64,000 bases of DNA from Ceratotherium simum simum (Eukaryota; Chordata; Mammalia; Perissodactyla; Rhinocerotidae): assembly GCF_000283155.1 (NCBI RefSeq), contig NW_004454216.1, forward strand, positions 12,209,924 to 12,273,923, given 5' to 3'. The notes under the pieces were generated by a model. That model was not told the origin of the DNA. It worked only from the letters and a program-made list of their open reading frames with translations, and did no database searches. Shown piece by piece: positions 25,700 through 38,344 of the stretch (position 1 is the stretch's first letter; the number at the start of each line of letters is the position of its first letter). The position numbers and the translations under genes are program-made.

Positions 25700-27090
25700 T
25701 GAAGGGTGTGAGTTTCTTTAGGCTGGGAGAATAATATGTGCAAAGGCATGGAGATGGGAGTTCATGTGCATATTCGTGGATTGCAAGAAGGTCATTAAGA
25801 CTGGAGCTTAGTCTGGAAATGAAGTTAGTACAGGAGATGGAGCTAGACAGGATCTTGAAGGACCTGGTTTGTATTCCATGCTAATGCACTTAGAATTTAG
25901 CCTGAAAAGGGGAGAGGGTGTTGTATATTAGGCAAAAGAGTGCACATTTGCGTTTAGAACAGCTATTTTGGGAACTGTGGAAAATACATTGGGGCTGAGA
26001 TAGGGAAACGTTGAGGCTGGAGGCAGGGAGTGAGTTAGGAGGATATGGCTGTAGTTCAAGGGAGAATTGATGAATGTCTAGTTCTTTCATACAACAGACA
26101 TTGATTTAGGAACTATTAAATAGGTTGAGCCTACCAAGAATTCTCCATGGCTAAGGAGAAGGGGGAATCCAGCATGAGTCTTAGGTCGAGGTCTGGTTGA
26201 CTGGTAAATAATAGAAAATGCTTTAGGTAGCTGAGGGTTTGGGAGGAGGGTAGGGGGTGGGTAAATAGGTTTTTGGACCTGTTGACTTTGAAGTAACGGT
26301 GGTGCATCCAAGTGGGAATGCACAGCAGACGGTTGGCTTTCCAAGGTCTGCAGTTAGGGAGAAAGGTGGGGCCTGGTTAAATAAACTGTGTGTAAGTCGT
26401 TAAAACCATGGAGTAAGGGAGAATACTGAGGGGAAGGGCAATGCTGGGTAGGAAGGCCATAGGAACACTCATATTTACTGTGTCAAGGAATAGAGTTCAA
26501 TAAAGAAGGAAAGCTGGGATGGAGTAGACAAAGCAGTAGAAGGAAATTCAGAATCAAGAGATATTACAGAGGCCAAGGGACAAGAGCAGGAAAGGAGCTG
26601 CCCACTGGCTCAAGGACTGTGGAGAAGTCAAGACAGACAGTGAACCATGCACATTTAATTTTTCACAAGGGACTATTGGTGAGTTTGGCAAGAGCTGTTT
26701 GATGTGAAGAAGGAGAGGTGGGGAGGTGGAGGCCGGATGGCAGAGATTTAAGAAGTGAATAGGAGGTGAAGAAATGCAGTTAGATTATTATTTTAGGATT
26801 CTAGGGAAGAGAGAGACAGGTATGAGGGATTTTTAAGAAGTTGGCTAATATTCAAGCATTTTTTTAAAATGTAAAAATAAATAAATAAATAACCCATGTA
26901 AATGGAATAGAGGGCTGTAGGAGGCTGATAATCAGCTAGGGAAAGGCCTTAAGGAGATTGATGGGTGTGGAGGCAGAAATGGCTACTAGCTCTCAGGTGA
27001 AAGAATTCATTTCTGAAGAGGAGGAACTGTGGGGGGGCGTGTAGGTAGTTGGGGTTGCAGGTAAATTTGTAGGTGGGAGTTTTGGAAGCT
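25700..27090. repeat. degraded purine-rich interspersed repeats, family uncertain
   Basis: Stretches such as CCAAGGGACAAGAGCAGGAA, GAGTTTGGCAAGAGCTGTTT and GAAGTGAATAGGAGGTGAAG resemble a long, common mammalian interspersed repeat that I recognise but cannot name with confidence. A related piece lies at 36540-36790. An (AAAT)n run sits at 26876-26895. There is no supported gene. Confidence 0.45.
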
Positions 27091-29144
27091 TCTGGCTTCT
27101 CATCTGAAGGAATCAATTAGCATTAAGAAACAGGGAGAGAGGGCTTCTTTGAAGAGTATAGGATAAGCTCTTGCCAAAGGAGAGTGACCCAGTAAAAAGA
27201 TAAAAGACTGAAGGCCCAGATGGGTGGGGACTGCGACAATCTTCTCTTGTTCCCTTAGTAGCAACACAGATTTTCTTAGAAATCTGTGAGACTGATTACT
27301 CTCCTGCCCATCCATAGAACTTCGTTCACACAGGAAGGATGGCACTTATGACCTCGTGTTATGCAAGGTACATAACGTTTCCCCAAGAGAGAAGTGTAAG
27401 CTTCTAAAAGATAATTCCTATATTTTTTTCATCATTGTATCTCCACATCCTATCACAGTGTTTCAGGTAGGTAATTCTCAATAAATGTTTGTTGCATTTT
27501 TAAATTTCTGAGCTGGACTTGTGTGCTGTGACTGCAATGTATTGAGCCTTCTTTGCAACTACATAGTAGCTATTTTCAGGACTGTGGTATGAGATGGTTT
27601 GGGTTGGTGGTCTGTATTCACAGAGGTTGTAAGGTCCAATATTTTTGGTATTTGATGTAAAATAATTTTCTCATTTCATTTGTTAATTTATCTGTAACTC
27701 TGGCATCACTGATGGTTATGTTTGTCTACTCCTATCTGATTTAGACTCCTATAGGCATATCTTGATTATTGAGAATTTCCTTATTCATATTAATTATCTA
27801 TGTTCCTTTGTTTATCTCTATATTTTAAATCTTTCTTTCACTTTGCTCTTTCATCAGAAGGCAGTAGCCAAAAGAGAGAAAATGCAAACCAGATAATTTT
27901 ACTACTTAATTGTTTTTTAATAAGTGTTTATAGAGGATGAAGTTGTAGTTAACAGCTGCTGGAGTGACATTTTTAGACTACCCTTATTTATTAATTATTA
28001 GTGTAAGGGTTATTCAAGTTATGCTTTATCCAGGTCAATTTTACTTTGAATTTTATTGGCAGCATTTATTCTACTTAAACTGCTTCAGCTATAAAATTTT
28101 TTTATTACAATAAATAATGCAGTGCAATTAGTGCTTTCTGTATTCTTTAGAAAATTTTTTCTCTAAACATAAGTTATGAAATTGTGGAGTGTTTGCTGAC
28201 CATTTCTGCTTACCTAGAGCCTTCTAAAAAAGTTCACCAGGATAAGTGAGCTCTTCACTTGTATCTCTTTTATTAAAGGATAATTTGTAGTTGGTAAAAT
28301 CTTGACTCAAACATATAAAATGAACACGTCAAAGATTTTATTTCACGCATTAATTAATGAGCAAACCAGGAAGATGGAAGACCATCTGGGTTTTAAAAGA
28401 AAATTGGAAAAACAGACACATTTATAGGCAATCAGGAATGCTGAAATGGATTTGCTAATAGGTGCAAAATTGGTCAATATCCTCAGGGCAGTAAAATGAA
28501 ATTTTTTGAAAATTTTTTCCTGTCTTCCACTAGGTGGAAATCAATTGCAGAACAAAGCTTATTTGTGTCTCTGTGGACACGAATCATTTGCATTATCATC
28601 GGTTTTCTACAACTCACGAAATTGTAAAAGAGCCCAGTCAAACACAGCAAAAGGCACAAGCCCCTATAAAATCAGATATTGCCAGAGGATCTGTCAGACA
28701 ATGCCCAGCGTTCCACTGAAAGGACGCCTGGTAATCTTTTTGTCCATTTCAAAATCGCTCACCATCTTTTCTGACACTTTCCGTCCTGTCTAATTCAGCA
28801 TCATAGCCACCTTCTTCTCTCCTTGTTGTACGCTATAGTCTGCTCCTCAATGCTTCTTTCTCAGGGGAAATAATTCACAAGTCTCAGGTTTTGAAGAATT
28901 CAATTGCAAATCCAGGTTTGCCTGAGGCTTCCTAATATTTGGGTGGCTAGAAATGTAGAAAACTGGGAAGAGGTGAGCTGTTGGCGCTCACAAGGTGGGT
29001 TCAGACTGAAATTACCAGAAATATAACAATTTAGACCTGCCAGAGATGTTTCCGATCATTACATGAAAATACCACATTGCCTAGTTTTCCTAGTATCATG
29101 CTCCATATTTATAGCACAGGATTGTTGGAGAGCCTTGCCTGTAT

Positions 29145-29325
29145 ATTTTCTCCTTAGATGCTCACCACAATTCTGTGAAGTGGCCCAGTGTTCCTTTTTG
29201 ATCCTCTTACTTACAGAGAGTAAACCAAAGCATAGAAATGTTAAGTGACTCGCTTAAGGTCGCATACTGAAAAGTGACAGAGATGGGATTTGTACTCAGG
29301 CTTTCCGAACGTTGTTCCGTTCATA
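29145..29325 (+). repeat. MIR SINE fragment
   Basis: The words ACAATTCTGTGAAGTGGCCC, AGAAATGTTAAGTGACTCGC, TTAAGGTCGCATACTGAAAA and GATTTGTACTCAGGC follow the MIR order. It is about 1.2 kb upstream of exon 2. Confidence 0.78.
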
Positions 29326-30527
29326 TTCCATTATGTGTCCTAGCATTCAATTCAGTGGGCGTTTATTGAATAAGAATTATGTTCCTAGAATAATAACATC
29401 CTATGCGCCTGACTTTTATTCCCAGTTTATATAGAAGGAAGAAAGCTTAAGGATGAACTATTAAAATTGCTATTTTGTTTATATTTGTTAGTGCTTTGTT
29501 TTTTGAGAGAAAGGCCAACTAACTACTTAGATAAGAGAGTTGATAAATGGCTGAAAAATGTGGAAGACAACTACAATTTCTCCACATTCTTGCATGTTTT
29601 AGATGAAAGATGAGTGATTGTGTTTACTTTCCCAATTCCTTTTTTATAAGGCGATGACTGGTAGTTTATTCTATTGAGAAGAGTTGACAGAATATAGCCT
29701 TCTTATTAGCAGTATCTGCTCTTGGTTTCAATGAGTTTCTTAGCTTTATTTTGAGCAGTTTATGATTTCTAGGAGAAAGGTATACCTGTAAAATACATTT
29801 GGAAATTGTTATTCTGTGGCTTCAATGAAATATCGGGGTGGGAAAATGCCTTTCAATTGTATATAATCCTTTATAATACTTACATACAAACGTCTATTGC
29901 TGTCTGTATTTTGCAGTGTGGAAATAGCCACGGAGAATATTTTTTCTCCTTAGCATTCTAAGACTAGTGGAAAGATGTGATGTGATTCATCCAATTTACT
30001 TTTTATATTAAAGTATAGTAGAGCCTGCCACCTTTTTTGGAAATGCAACATAAGGATAGAGATAAACTTCATATCAGTTTAGCAGGTGGTATTTGGAGGA
30101 AGTGTATAGGAGTTGAGACTGAATATAATATTTGGTTTGATTTTCTGTTCAGAATTTTCCCATGGTAAGGACAATATTTTTCTACATATATCAGTAGGCA
30201 GTAATGATTACTCAGAAGCTTCCAAAGCCGGATACCACACCTGCATGTTCCAACATGGTTGCTGAATTTATTTCCAAGACGCATGATAATGTATACTTTG
30301 TATTACTGAGAAAGAATTAGGAAAATTTACAGTGTTGTCTACCAGCTGTGCACATTGATATTAAAATACTTTGTTTCTTTTTTTCACCCTCGGGTCTTCT
30401 CTCCAGCTGCACTGCTTGCTTACGTGAACAACTGAAGCATTGCTCTTTATCTTAAGGATTTGTTACACAACTAAGATCTTATAGAATTCTATAGCAAAAT
30501 GAATTTTCTTTTATTTTTCTTTTCCAG

Positions 30528-30875
30528 GTTCCGCTCAGCTAATATTTAATATAACCAAGTCTGTAGAATACACCGTTTGCAATGAAAGTGTCATCATCCC
30601 ATGCTTTGTTAATAATGTGGAGGCGAAAAGCATTACTGAAATGTATGTAAAGTGGAAATTTAAAGGAAAAGACATTTACACCTACAGTGGACAAGAGCAA
30701 AAGACCACTAATGACCCCGACTTTAACAGTGCAACTATCACACCTTCAGAATTACTAAAAGGCATTGCCTCTTTGAAGATGGATAAGAGGGACGCCCGTG
30801 TAGGAAACTATACCTGTGAAGTGACAGAATTAAGCAGAGAAGGCGAAACCATCATAGAACTGAAATATCGTGTTG
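30528..30875 (+). CDS. CD47: CD47 exon 2: extracellular IgV domain
   Basis: This exon encodes the N-terminal IgV domain that binds SIRP-alpha. It starts after TTTTCTTTTCCAG and ends at a GTAAG donor; it is 348 bases, phase 1 at both ends, with 115 complete codons. The mature N-terminal glutamine, expected to become pyroglutamate, is at 30536. The Ig disulfide cysteines are at 30602 and 30815. A further cysteine at 30578 matches the one that in human pairs with an extracellular loop. Two stretches match human CD47 almost exactly: YVKWKFKGKDIYT and GNYTCEVTEL...REGETIIELKYRV. The domain is two residues shorter than human just before GNYTC. N-glycosylation sequons remain at 30548 (NIT), 30581 (NES) and 30806 (NYT). 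The human sites near residues 50 and 73 are absent here. The assignment is very secure. Confidence 0.98.
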
Positions 30876-31204
30876 GTAAGACTTCTATACGAGCTTTTCT
30901 TTTATTTGTCCTGCAGCAACCTGATCCTATTGGAAAGGGCGCAGAATGAGACTGGGAACTCCTTAGAATCAAAAAGCAGGCTGTTAATAATAAAAGTTGA
31001 TGTAATGTTTGTTAGCAACTTTAAGATCATGAGTTTTATCTTACTTGCTCTTTTACTTTTCACAGTAAAACTCCTTTGCTGTTTGCTAAATTGTATGTTG
31101 TGTGGTTCTCAGATTTTTGGTCTGAGGACTGTTGTGTTGGTGTGAGCGGTCCTGGTGTCACCTGCTCTGCATTTCTCTTTGCTGCTGTCAAAAGTACTTT
31201 CTTT

Positions 31205-31440
31205 CGAGGGGCCAGCCTGGTGGCGTAGTGGTTAGGTTTCCACGTGCTGCTTCACAGCTTCTGATCCTGGGCTCAGTCCTACCCACCTCTTATCAAGCCA
31301 TGCTGTGGCAGGCATCCCACATATAAAGTGGAGGAAGATGGGCACGGATGTTAGCCCAGGGCCAGTCTTCCTCAGCAAAAAGAGGAGGATTGGCAACAGG
31401 TGTTAGCTCAGGGCTCATCTTCTTCACCAAAAAAAAAAAA
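31205..31440 (+). repeat. ERE-type SINE with 15-bp target-site duplication
   Basis: The head is GAGGGGCCAGCCTGGTGGCG and the body contains GGCATCCCACATATAAAGTG, GAGGAAGATGGGCACGGATG and TTAGCTCAGGGCTCATCTTC, followed by an A tail. AAAAGTACTTTCTTT occurs at 31190-31204 and 31441-31455. It has a degraded tRNA-like part compared with the other EREs, so it belongs to a different or older subfamily. Confidence 0.93.
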
Positions 31441-32164
31441 AAAAGTACTTTCTTTTATGTGATTTTCCGGCCTCTTTCCAATTATTTAGCCTTTTTTTTT
31501 TTCTAACTTTGCACTTTGATCAAGGGTTGACAAGTCCCAGCTATGCTCCCTCTGGAAAGCATAGATTAGAGGGAGAATCAGGAGATTAAACACGCCTCAC
31601 CGTGGATGACCCCGTGAGGTTCCCTATGCTGAGCCGTGGTTTGCTGCTTTTTTCCTGGGCCAGGATATGGGAGAGCCAGAGATCCAATTTAATTTGCTTG
31701 AATTTGCCTTGGTTGTAGCGCCCTGGCTCTGCACGTTCTTCGCAAGGTTGGGTTGGTGAGCTGTGTAAGGCAGTACAGTTAGCTCAAGTCAGCAGTCGGC
31801 TTTCTTTTCCTTGATGTGCCAGCTGAGGTCTTCCACCACACGCAAGTGTGTTCTGACTCTCTATGTTGACAGCTCTATTCAGAATCACGAGACGTATTAC
31901 TGACCTCGGGACGAGACCATACTTTGAGAACCTCTGCTTTAGACGGAATCCGAACAGCTGAATTGGATCAGCTGTTCGCCTTCTGTTCTTCTAGTGTTTA
32001 CTGTTTTAAGATGTCTGTTACCAGGTTTGTTTGTTTTGTTTCTTTGTTTTCAACGTGCCCTATAAAATATGAGCTATGCTTACTTTTGGGGCCATTAATA
32101 TGAGGAGGAATTGTTTTTTTTCAAAGAATAGAAAATTCTACCAGAGGTCTCAGATATTAGGCTT

Positions 32165-32905
32165 CACACCTATTTTTTTTTTTTTTTGGAATAATTGTAG
32201 ATTCAGAGGAGGTGGCAAAGATAGAACAGAGAGGTACTGTGTACTCTTTGTCCAGTTTCCCCCAACGGTTGCATCTTATGTAAGTGTAGTAACATATCAA
32301 AGCCAGCAAATTCACAATGTACAGTGTATATATTTCTGTCATTTTATCACATGTGTATATTTCTGTAACTACCACCACAATCAGGATATAGAACTATTCC
32401 ATTAATACAAAGATCTCACCCCTACCATCCCTAACCTGGAAAGCATTAACTTGTTCTCCGTATCTATAATTTTGTCTCTTTCACACTGTTATATAAATGG
32501 AATCATCTATCCAAGTTGTTGCGTGTATCAATAGTTCATTCTCTCTTCTTTTTTTTTTTGGCTGAGTAGTATTCCATTGTATGGATATTTCACAGTTTGT
32601 TTAACCATTCACCTGTTGTAGGACATTTTGGTTGTTTCCACTCTTTGGCTATTACAAAGGAAGCTGCTGTGAACAATTGTGTACAGGTTTTTATGTGGAC
32701 ATAGTCTTCATTTCTCTGGATAAATGCCCAGAAATTACTGGGTTGTATATAAGTATATCCTTAGTTTTAAAGAACCTGCCAAACTGTTTTCCAGAGTGGC
32801 ATTCCATTTTACATTCCCATCAGCAACATATGAGTGATCTAGCTTCCCCTCATCCTTGCCAGCATCTGGTGTTGTCACTATTTTGCATCCATTTTTGACT
32901 GCAAA
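32165..32905 (-). repeat. L1 LINE 3' end, reverse orientation
   Basis: A T-run is followed by L1 3' UTR sequence and then reversed ORF2 end: AGTATTCCATTGTATGGATA, TTTAACCATTCACCTGTTG, CTGCCAAACTGTTTTCCAGA and TTACATTCCCATCAGCAAC. The element is 5' truncated and antisense to CD47. Confidence 0.85.
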
Positions 32906-33504
32906 AAAAAAAAAAGAAAAGAAAACCTCCTTTGCATGAAAAGGTTAATTTGGGCAGGACTCTTTCTGTGGAATACAAATTTGTTGTGATAATGATATCT
33001 ACCCATCATGTGGACTTTGGGGATTTAGGGAATTGAAAGCATTTTTACTATGTTGTGCTTTTTTGCAACTATAGGCATAAATGAGAAATAGAAATGACTT
33101 AATAGAGAATTCCACTTGGTAGAAAGCGGAGTAATGGTGGCCATCATTTGTGCCATTTTTTGGAGCACTAGTGCTGAATGTGTGGAAATACTGCCTATAA
33201 GACAGACTTTATATACCTCTGGTGCCTGTGGGTAGTACAGTACCATGGAAGGAACACAGGACTTGAGTTTAGAAAGCTTTCACCATTTTCTAGTTTAAGA
33301 AAACTTGGATAAGAAACTCAACCATCTGGCCCTCAGTTTTTTATCTGTAGCATGGGGATGCCATCTCCATCACAGAATGGTTTGAGATGTAAATGAGTTG
33401 ATATCTCTCTTACTTAAACAAACATTTATTGAGTATCTACTATATGCCAGGCTCTGTGGATTCAGTGATGACCGAGACATGATCCCTGCTTTCAAGGAAG
33501 TGAT

Positions 33505-33740
33505 AGTAGTACAAATAAGAGCAGTAAAATAACCTAACATTTATTTGAGCTCATGCTGGACACTTATGTACGTGTATCCTGTGATCTTCTTGATAACTCT
33601 AGGAGATAGATACAGATCTTACCATTTAACAGATGAGGACGCAAAAGAGATTTAGGGTACTTGTTCAAGGTCAGAGTCATAGCCAGGATTTTAACCTAGA
33701 TCTGTCTGTCTTCAAAACCCAGTATTTTTACCACTATAGT
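33505..33740 (+). repeat. MIR SINE
   Basis: It contains AACATTTATTTGAGCTCATG, TTACCATTTAACAGATGAGG, ACTTGTTCAAGGTCAGAGTC and a degenerate MIR end. An L2 end segment with TTGAGTATCTACTATATGCC precedes it at about 33420-33500. Confidence 0.8.
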
Positions 33741-33984
33741 ATATGGTTTCTGTGAAAACACCTTGTAAACAACCAAATACCAAATGTAAATAATAGTTAC
33801 AAAATTTGTTATTAATATCTATATTTATATTATTAATGATACAAAAACTTGGAAGCTTAAAATTTTACATTATTAGGATTTTGTTTAAAAAGGTCAGTTC
33901 AAGTTCAGCAGAGTTGCTATTTCCATCATTATCGGCATAATATACATTAGAGTCATAATGTTGACATGGAGGATTGCAAGATCC

Positions 33985-34870
33985 TTGTATTAGTCTTCTC
34001 CTGCTGTGTAACAAATAACCACAAACGTAGCAGCTTAAAACAACACCCGTTTATTAACTCACAGCTTTGTGGGTCACAGTTCTGGTCATGGTGTGACTGG
34101 GTTCTCCACTCTGAGTTGTACAAGGCTAAAATCAAGGTGTTGGCCAGGCTGTGTTCTCATATGGAGTTCAGGGTCCCATCCCAAGCTCACGTGATTGTGG
34201 CAGAATTCAATTCCTTGTGATGGTAGGACCGATGTCCCTGTTTCTTTCTGGATGTCTGCTAGGGGCTTGTCTCAGCCCCCAGAGGTTGCCCCCACTCCCT
34301 GCCACACAGCCCCTTCCATATTTAAAGCCTGCAAAGGAGAGTCTTCCTCTTGTTGAATCCCTCGAACATGTTGAATTTCTTTTGCCGGGAAGAGCCCAGA
34401 TTCTCTTAAGGGTTCACTTGATTAGGTCAGCCCCCTCTCTCCCAAGAACAGTCACCCTTTTTTTTTTTTTTTTTTTTTATTTATTTTTCCCCCAAAGCCC
34501 CAGTAGATAGTCGTATGTCATAGATGCACATCCTTCTAGTTGCTGTACGTGGGACACGGCCTCAGCATGGCCGGAGAAGCGGTGCGTTGGTGCAGGCCCC
34601 AGATACGAACCCGGGCCGCCAGCAGCGGAGTGCGCGCACTTAACCGCTAAGCCACGGGGCCGGCCCCAGTCACCCTTTTTTTAAAGTCAACTGATTGGAG
34701 ACCTTAATTGCATCAGCAAAATCCCTTTTGCTATATGGCTTAACATAATCATGGGAGTGAAATCTATCATAGTCACAGTCTCATCCCTCCTTCAAGGAGA
34801 GAGAATTATAAAAGGCTGATTGTAGGGGGCAGGGATTTCTGGAGAGGCACCTTAGAATTCTGGGTTTGAT
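33985..34870 (-). repeat. MaLR-like LTR relic, split by an ERE
   Basis: The left end TTGTATTAGTCTTCTCCTGC, followed by AACAAATAACCACAAACGTA, GCAGCTTAAAACAACACCCG and TTCTGGTCATGGTGTGACTG, is the reverse of a MaLR-type 3' end. The sequence continues beyond the nested ERE (34464-34666) to about 34870. The open frames here are not genes. The subfamily is uncertain. Confidence 0.65.
34464..34666 (-). repeat. ERE-type SINE, reverse, with 15-bp target-site duplication
   Basis: It has a long T-run, reversed ERE body (GTCATAGATGCACATCCTTC, GTTGCTGTACGTGGGACACG), a reversed B box in GATACGAACCCGGG and a terminal CGGGGCCGGCCCC. CAGTCACCCTTTTTT occurs at 34449-34463 and 34667-34681. It is closely similar to the EREs at 25295 and 37476. 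Confidence 0.94.
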
Positions 34871-36539
34871 TAAATAATCAGGGGCTGTAGCCTAACCAAG
34901 TCAATACATCAAAAAAGCCATCACAATCCTGAAACATAAGTAAAAATGTGGCTTGAATTTTAGTGTTGTAAATTTTATTGTAATCTTATTTTGTGGAAAC
35001 TGGTGTTTTCTCTGTTTGTGAAGGTTTACCATGTATGTATTTGAAGGAGAGGAACACTTAATTAATTGGAGTGATCTCTTCACTTTTTTAGGTTATCCCA
35101 TTTTTATACAATGATAACAGAAATGAAGTCTTGAGTTTTTATAATGCTTAGGCTTGGAAGCAAAATTTAAACACTCATCCACAGACCACACCCTCTTAAT
35201 ATCATTTCTTTGCCTTTCCACCAATAAGAAGTTCATCTTCCTGGAACCACTCTACCTGACCAGGAATTAGGGGAGAGTAATGAGCAGAGTTATCAGCCAT
35301 AGCTTCAGTGGAATAAGATTATGGATGCCCTTGGGTTATCTTTCTTAATCCTGAGGTAGAAAAATATCTGATATTATTCTTAGTCCATTTTAGGCTTATT
35401 TTATTAGTGCCATAGAAATTCAGAGCTGAAAGAGACCTTAGAGAAGTATCTTGTCCCTCTCTCCCCTTGGGGAACATCTGACAGTACTACCATCATAAAT
35501 CAATAGCTTCATGGGCATATAAGTGGTTTTACATAAAACATCAGGTTTTTCCCCCAGCATCTCATTTGGTTCTTAAATGTCAAATTCAGTGATTGTCAAA
35601 CTCTTTCCACCTTAACAAGTTAGAGAGAGGTAACATATTTGTGTCAGTGAGAGGAGGTAAATTATAGCAGAGGTCTGTAGCAGTGATTTTAAACTGAGAG
35701 AATCGTGGACTCTCCCCCCCCACACACACATGCTTACCTTGGGGAACATATTAAAATCTTGGGGTGGGAGCTAAGAGGGGAGAGTGTGTGAAGTTTGAAT
35801 AAACCCCAGGTGATTCTGATAATCTCCAGTTAAGAATCACTTAGACTTAAAATTTTTTGTTCCATAGTCACACCCTCTTCCAGTCATTGAGATAATTCTT
35901 ACACTTATTTCTGCATAGAGACTTGGAGTCATCTAGTAGTCATCTAGTCTATCTCTACATCTAATTCGTGAGTTACTTCTATCACACCCCAGGTAGTTGG
36001 TCGTTCCAACTTTTTACCTAAATGCTTGACATGATGAGACTGTTACTTAAGGATCTTGGTCTATTAGCAGGCAGTTCCAGTTCTCCCATAAGTCAAGCTA
36101 AGATTTGCATCCCTGAAATTTCCCACTCACTAGGAAGTCTATCATGTTCCTCTTCTGAGTTTATTCTTCTCTAAGGTAGAAATCTCCAGCTCTTTCAGCC
36201 ATTGCTCATGGTTTCAGGATCCCCATTCTAATTACCTTCCTTTGGAACAATTCCCTGTTGTGTCTTTAAATATGATGAGTGAAACTGAACTCAGAACTGC
36301 CATACCCACAGGAGTCTGTTCTTCAACCCTCTCTCTTCCTCAAGCTTGTGGCCTTGTTCACTGCCGGACCTCAAATATCTAGAAGAGTACCCTACCCACA
36401 GTGGGCTTTCAATAAATGTTTGAGTAATAAGAGAAAAATGAGTGCTGAGACCAGGGTCAAACGCACCTCTTATTTTCACTAGTAGATTTCTGTTAATATG
36501 TCCTAAAACTGTTGAAGGTTGTTCTATTGTGTAGGGAGA

Positions 36540-36795
36540 GAGTGAAACAACATTTCATTATCAGCTCATCTTGAACATGAGATCAGATATCTATATTTTG
36601 AAAGTAGAGCCCACAGGATTTACTGTTGGACCAGATGTGGGGTGTGAGAGAAACCAAGGAGTCAAGGATGATTCCAAGGGTTTTGGCCTGAGCAGCTGGA
36701 GAAATGGAGTCACCACTATGGAAATGGAGAAAATCAAGAGGGGAGGTTTGGTGGGAGAATTGGGTGAGGGGTATCAGTTTGGGACATGAAAATTT
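36540..36795. repeat. interspersed repeat fragment, family uncertain
   Basis: AGTAGAGCCCACAGGATTTA, GATGTGGGGTGTGAGAGAAA, CAAGGATGATTCCAAGGGTT and TTTTGGCCTGAGCAGCTGGA form a pattern I recognise from many mammalian loci, probably the same family as at 25700-27090. I cannot name it with confidence. It explains the 72-codon open frame here. Confidence 0.5.
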
Positions 36796-37475
36796 AAGAT
36801 ACTTAAGATCCTTAATTCACTGTGCCTCAGTTTCCTCAATGTAAGGAGGGGTTAATAATTCCTCATATAATAATTGTGAGGATTTGAAGAGTTAATGTAC
36901 ACAACTCAAAATAAAATAATAGAGAAAGTGGGTAGAGAAAAATAAGTTGATTGAGAATAGTCATTAGATCATGGAACTTTTACCAAATCCTTTGGGCATT
37001 AGTTATGAAAACCTAAGCATAATTCACAAAAGTTTTTTCTGGTAGGATTTTAGACTAAATTGGAATGGGTTTTCTTTGGTACAGGAAGATGCTCAATGAT
37101 TCAGTTGGAAATTAAGGTATAGATTCAGCGTATCTGAAAACATCCATGTCTTAGTAGAGATCTGAAGCCATGGGAGCCTCAAAAAAAAAACCTGTCTTCA
37201 TTCGCTCACTAGCCTATCTCATGGAACCATCAACAGCAACCCCCTGGAGTCTGCTATGTACAGGACAAAATGCTAGATTCTGGGAAGCTAATATCTCTAA
37301 AATAGAATTTATAATATTGTTATATTCTGGGGATTAGTGTGAACATTTACCAGAGTTTAACATTATAAGCTTAACACAAGAAATGCATGGCTAGCATTAT
37401 GGTATGAAAGCCCACGAGGTTCCTCATGTGCTGATAGGAGAGGCAGAGCAATGGAAGATCTGAAAGGGTTAATCT

Positions 37476-37774
37476 GGGCCGGCCCCGTGGCTTAGCGGTT
37501 AAGTGCGCGCACTCTGCTACGGCGACCTGGGTTTGGATCCCGGGCGCGCACCAACACACCGCTTCTCCAGCCATGCTGAGGCCGCGTCCCACATACAGCA
37601 ACTAGAAGGACGTGCAACTATGACATACAACTATCTACTGAGGCTTTGGGGAAAAAAAAGGAGGAGGATTGGCAATAGACGGTAGCTCAGAGCCGGTCTT
37701 CCTCAGCAAAAAGAGGAGGATTAGCATGGATGTTAGCTCAGGGCTGATCTTCCTCACAAAAAAAAAAAAAAAAA
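37476..37774 (+). repeat. ERE-type SINE with 14-bp target-site duplication
   Basis: It has the head GGGCCGGCCCCGTGGCTTAG, a B box in GGTTTGGATCCCGG, the GCGTCCCACATACAGCAACT body, a repeated GAGGAGGATT...TTAGCTCAG segment, and an A tail. GAAAGGGTTAATCT occurs at 37462-37475 and 37775-37788. It is longer than the 25295 copy because it keeps the downstream body with two GAGGAGGATT units. Confidence 0.95.
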
Positions 37775-38344
37775 GAAAGGGTTAATCTTTGGGGAACCCC
37801 AGTGTTTGCTTCTGGCAGTATTCAGAAGTGTTGCTCTCACTGAAAATCCCCCATGTTCAGGTGAACTTTGAAATGCTCACCATGCATTTACTTGGCTTTA
37901 TTGTTAGAAAAGAAATTTCATAGGTAAAATTATGGTCTTAAGAGTTGATAAGACACAATTAAACTTAATTTTTTTTAAAGTTCTGAACAAATCTCACTTG
38001 AAGTCTTAATATCACAACTTCCTTTTTATGGAATGTGTGGCTCTATTTTCACTGTCTAGATAATGTGATGCTTCCTAGAAGCTTCTTTAATACCTAAAGC
38101 CCTTCATGTTACTTTACATGTAAACAGTCGTTTGAAGCCTTATTATTCGTGAGTACATCTTCTGTTCCAGAGTAAATTTGAGAAAAGGTGGGGCTCGCAT
38201 TGGTCTCCGTCTTAGTCACACTAAGGAGAGGAGGGTGCTCAGTTGTACAGTTTCCTCACTTCCGTCCTCTGAGTCTTTACAGGAAGACTTCACCGTTGCT
38301 TTAGGATAAACTCTTGGCACGTTACACATACAAGCGTTCACCAG

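Larger units (their letters stand above)
19801..30527 (+). other. CD47: CD47 intron 1 (most of it)
   Basis: The intron ends at the acceptor TTTTCTTTTCCAG before exon 2; its start is in or near the assembly gap. About 19800-23200 is largely free of repeats I can recognise and could hold conserved regulatory DNA, but I cannot show this. A poly-A run lies at 22349-22366. A weak GGGGCCGCCCCAGCAG at 21868 resembles a SINE head but has no body. Other repeats are listed separately. In 27500-29130 and 29350-30500 I see nothing identifiable. Confidence 0.7.

Noticed and set aside
28506..28793. Overlapping 95- and 61-codon frames in intron 1
   Set aside because: They looked protein-like at first (cysteine- and histidine-containing), but two competing frames, no exon borders and no recognised family make chance more likely.
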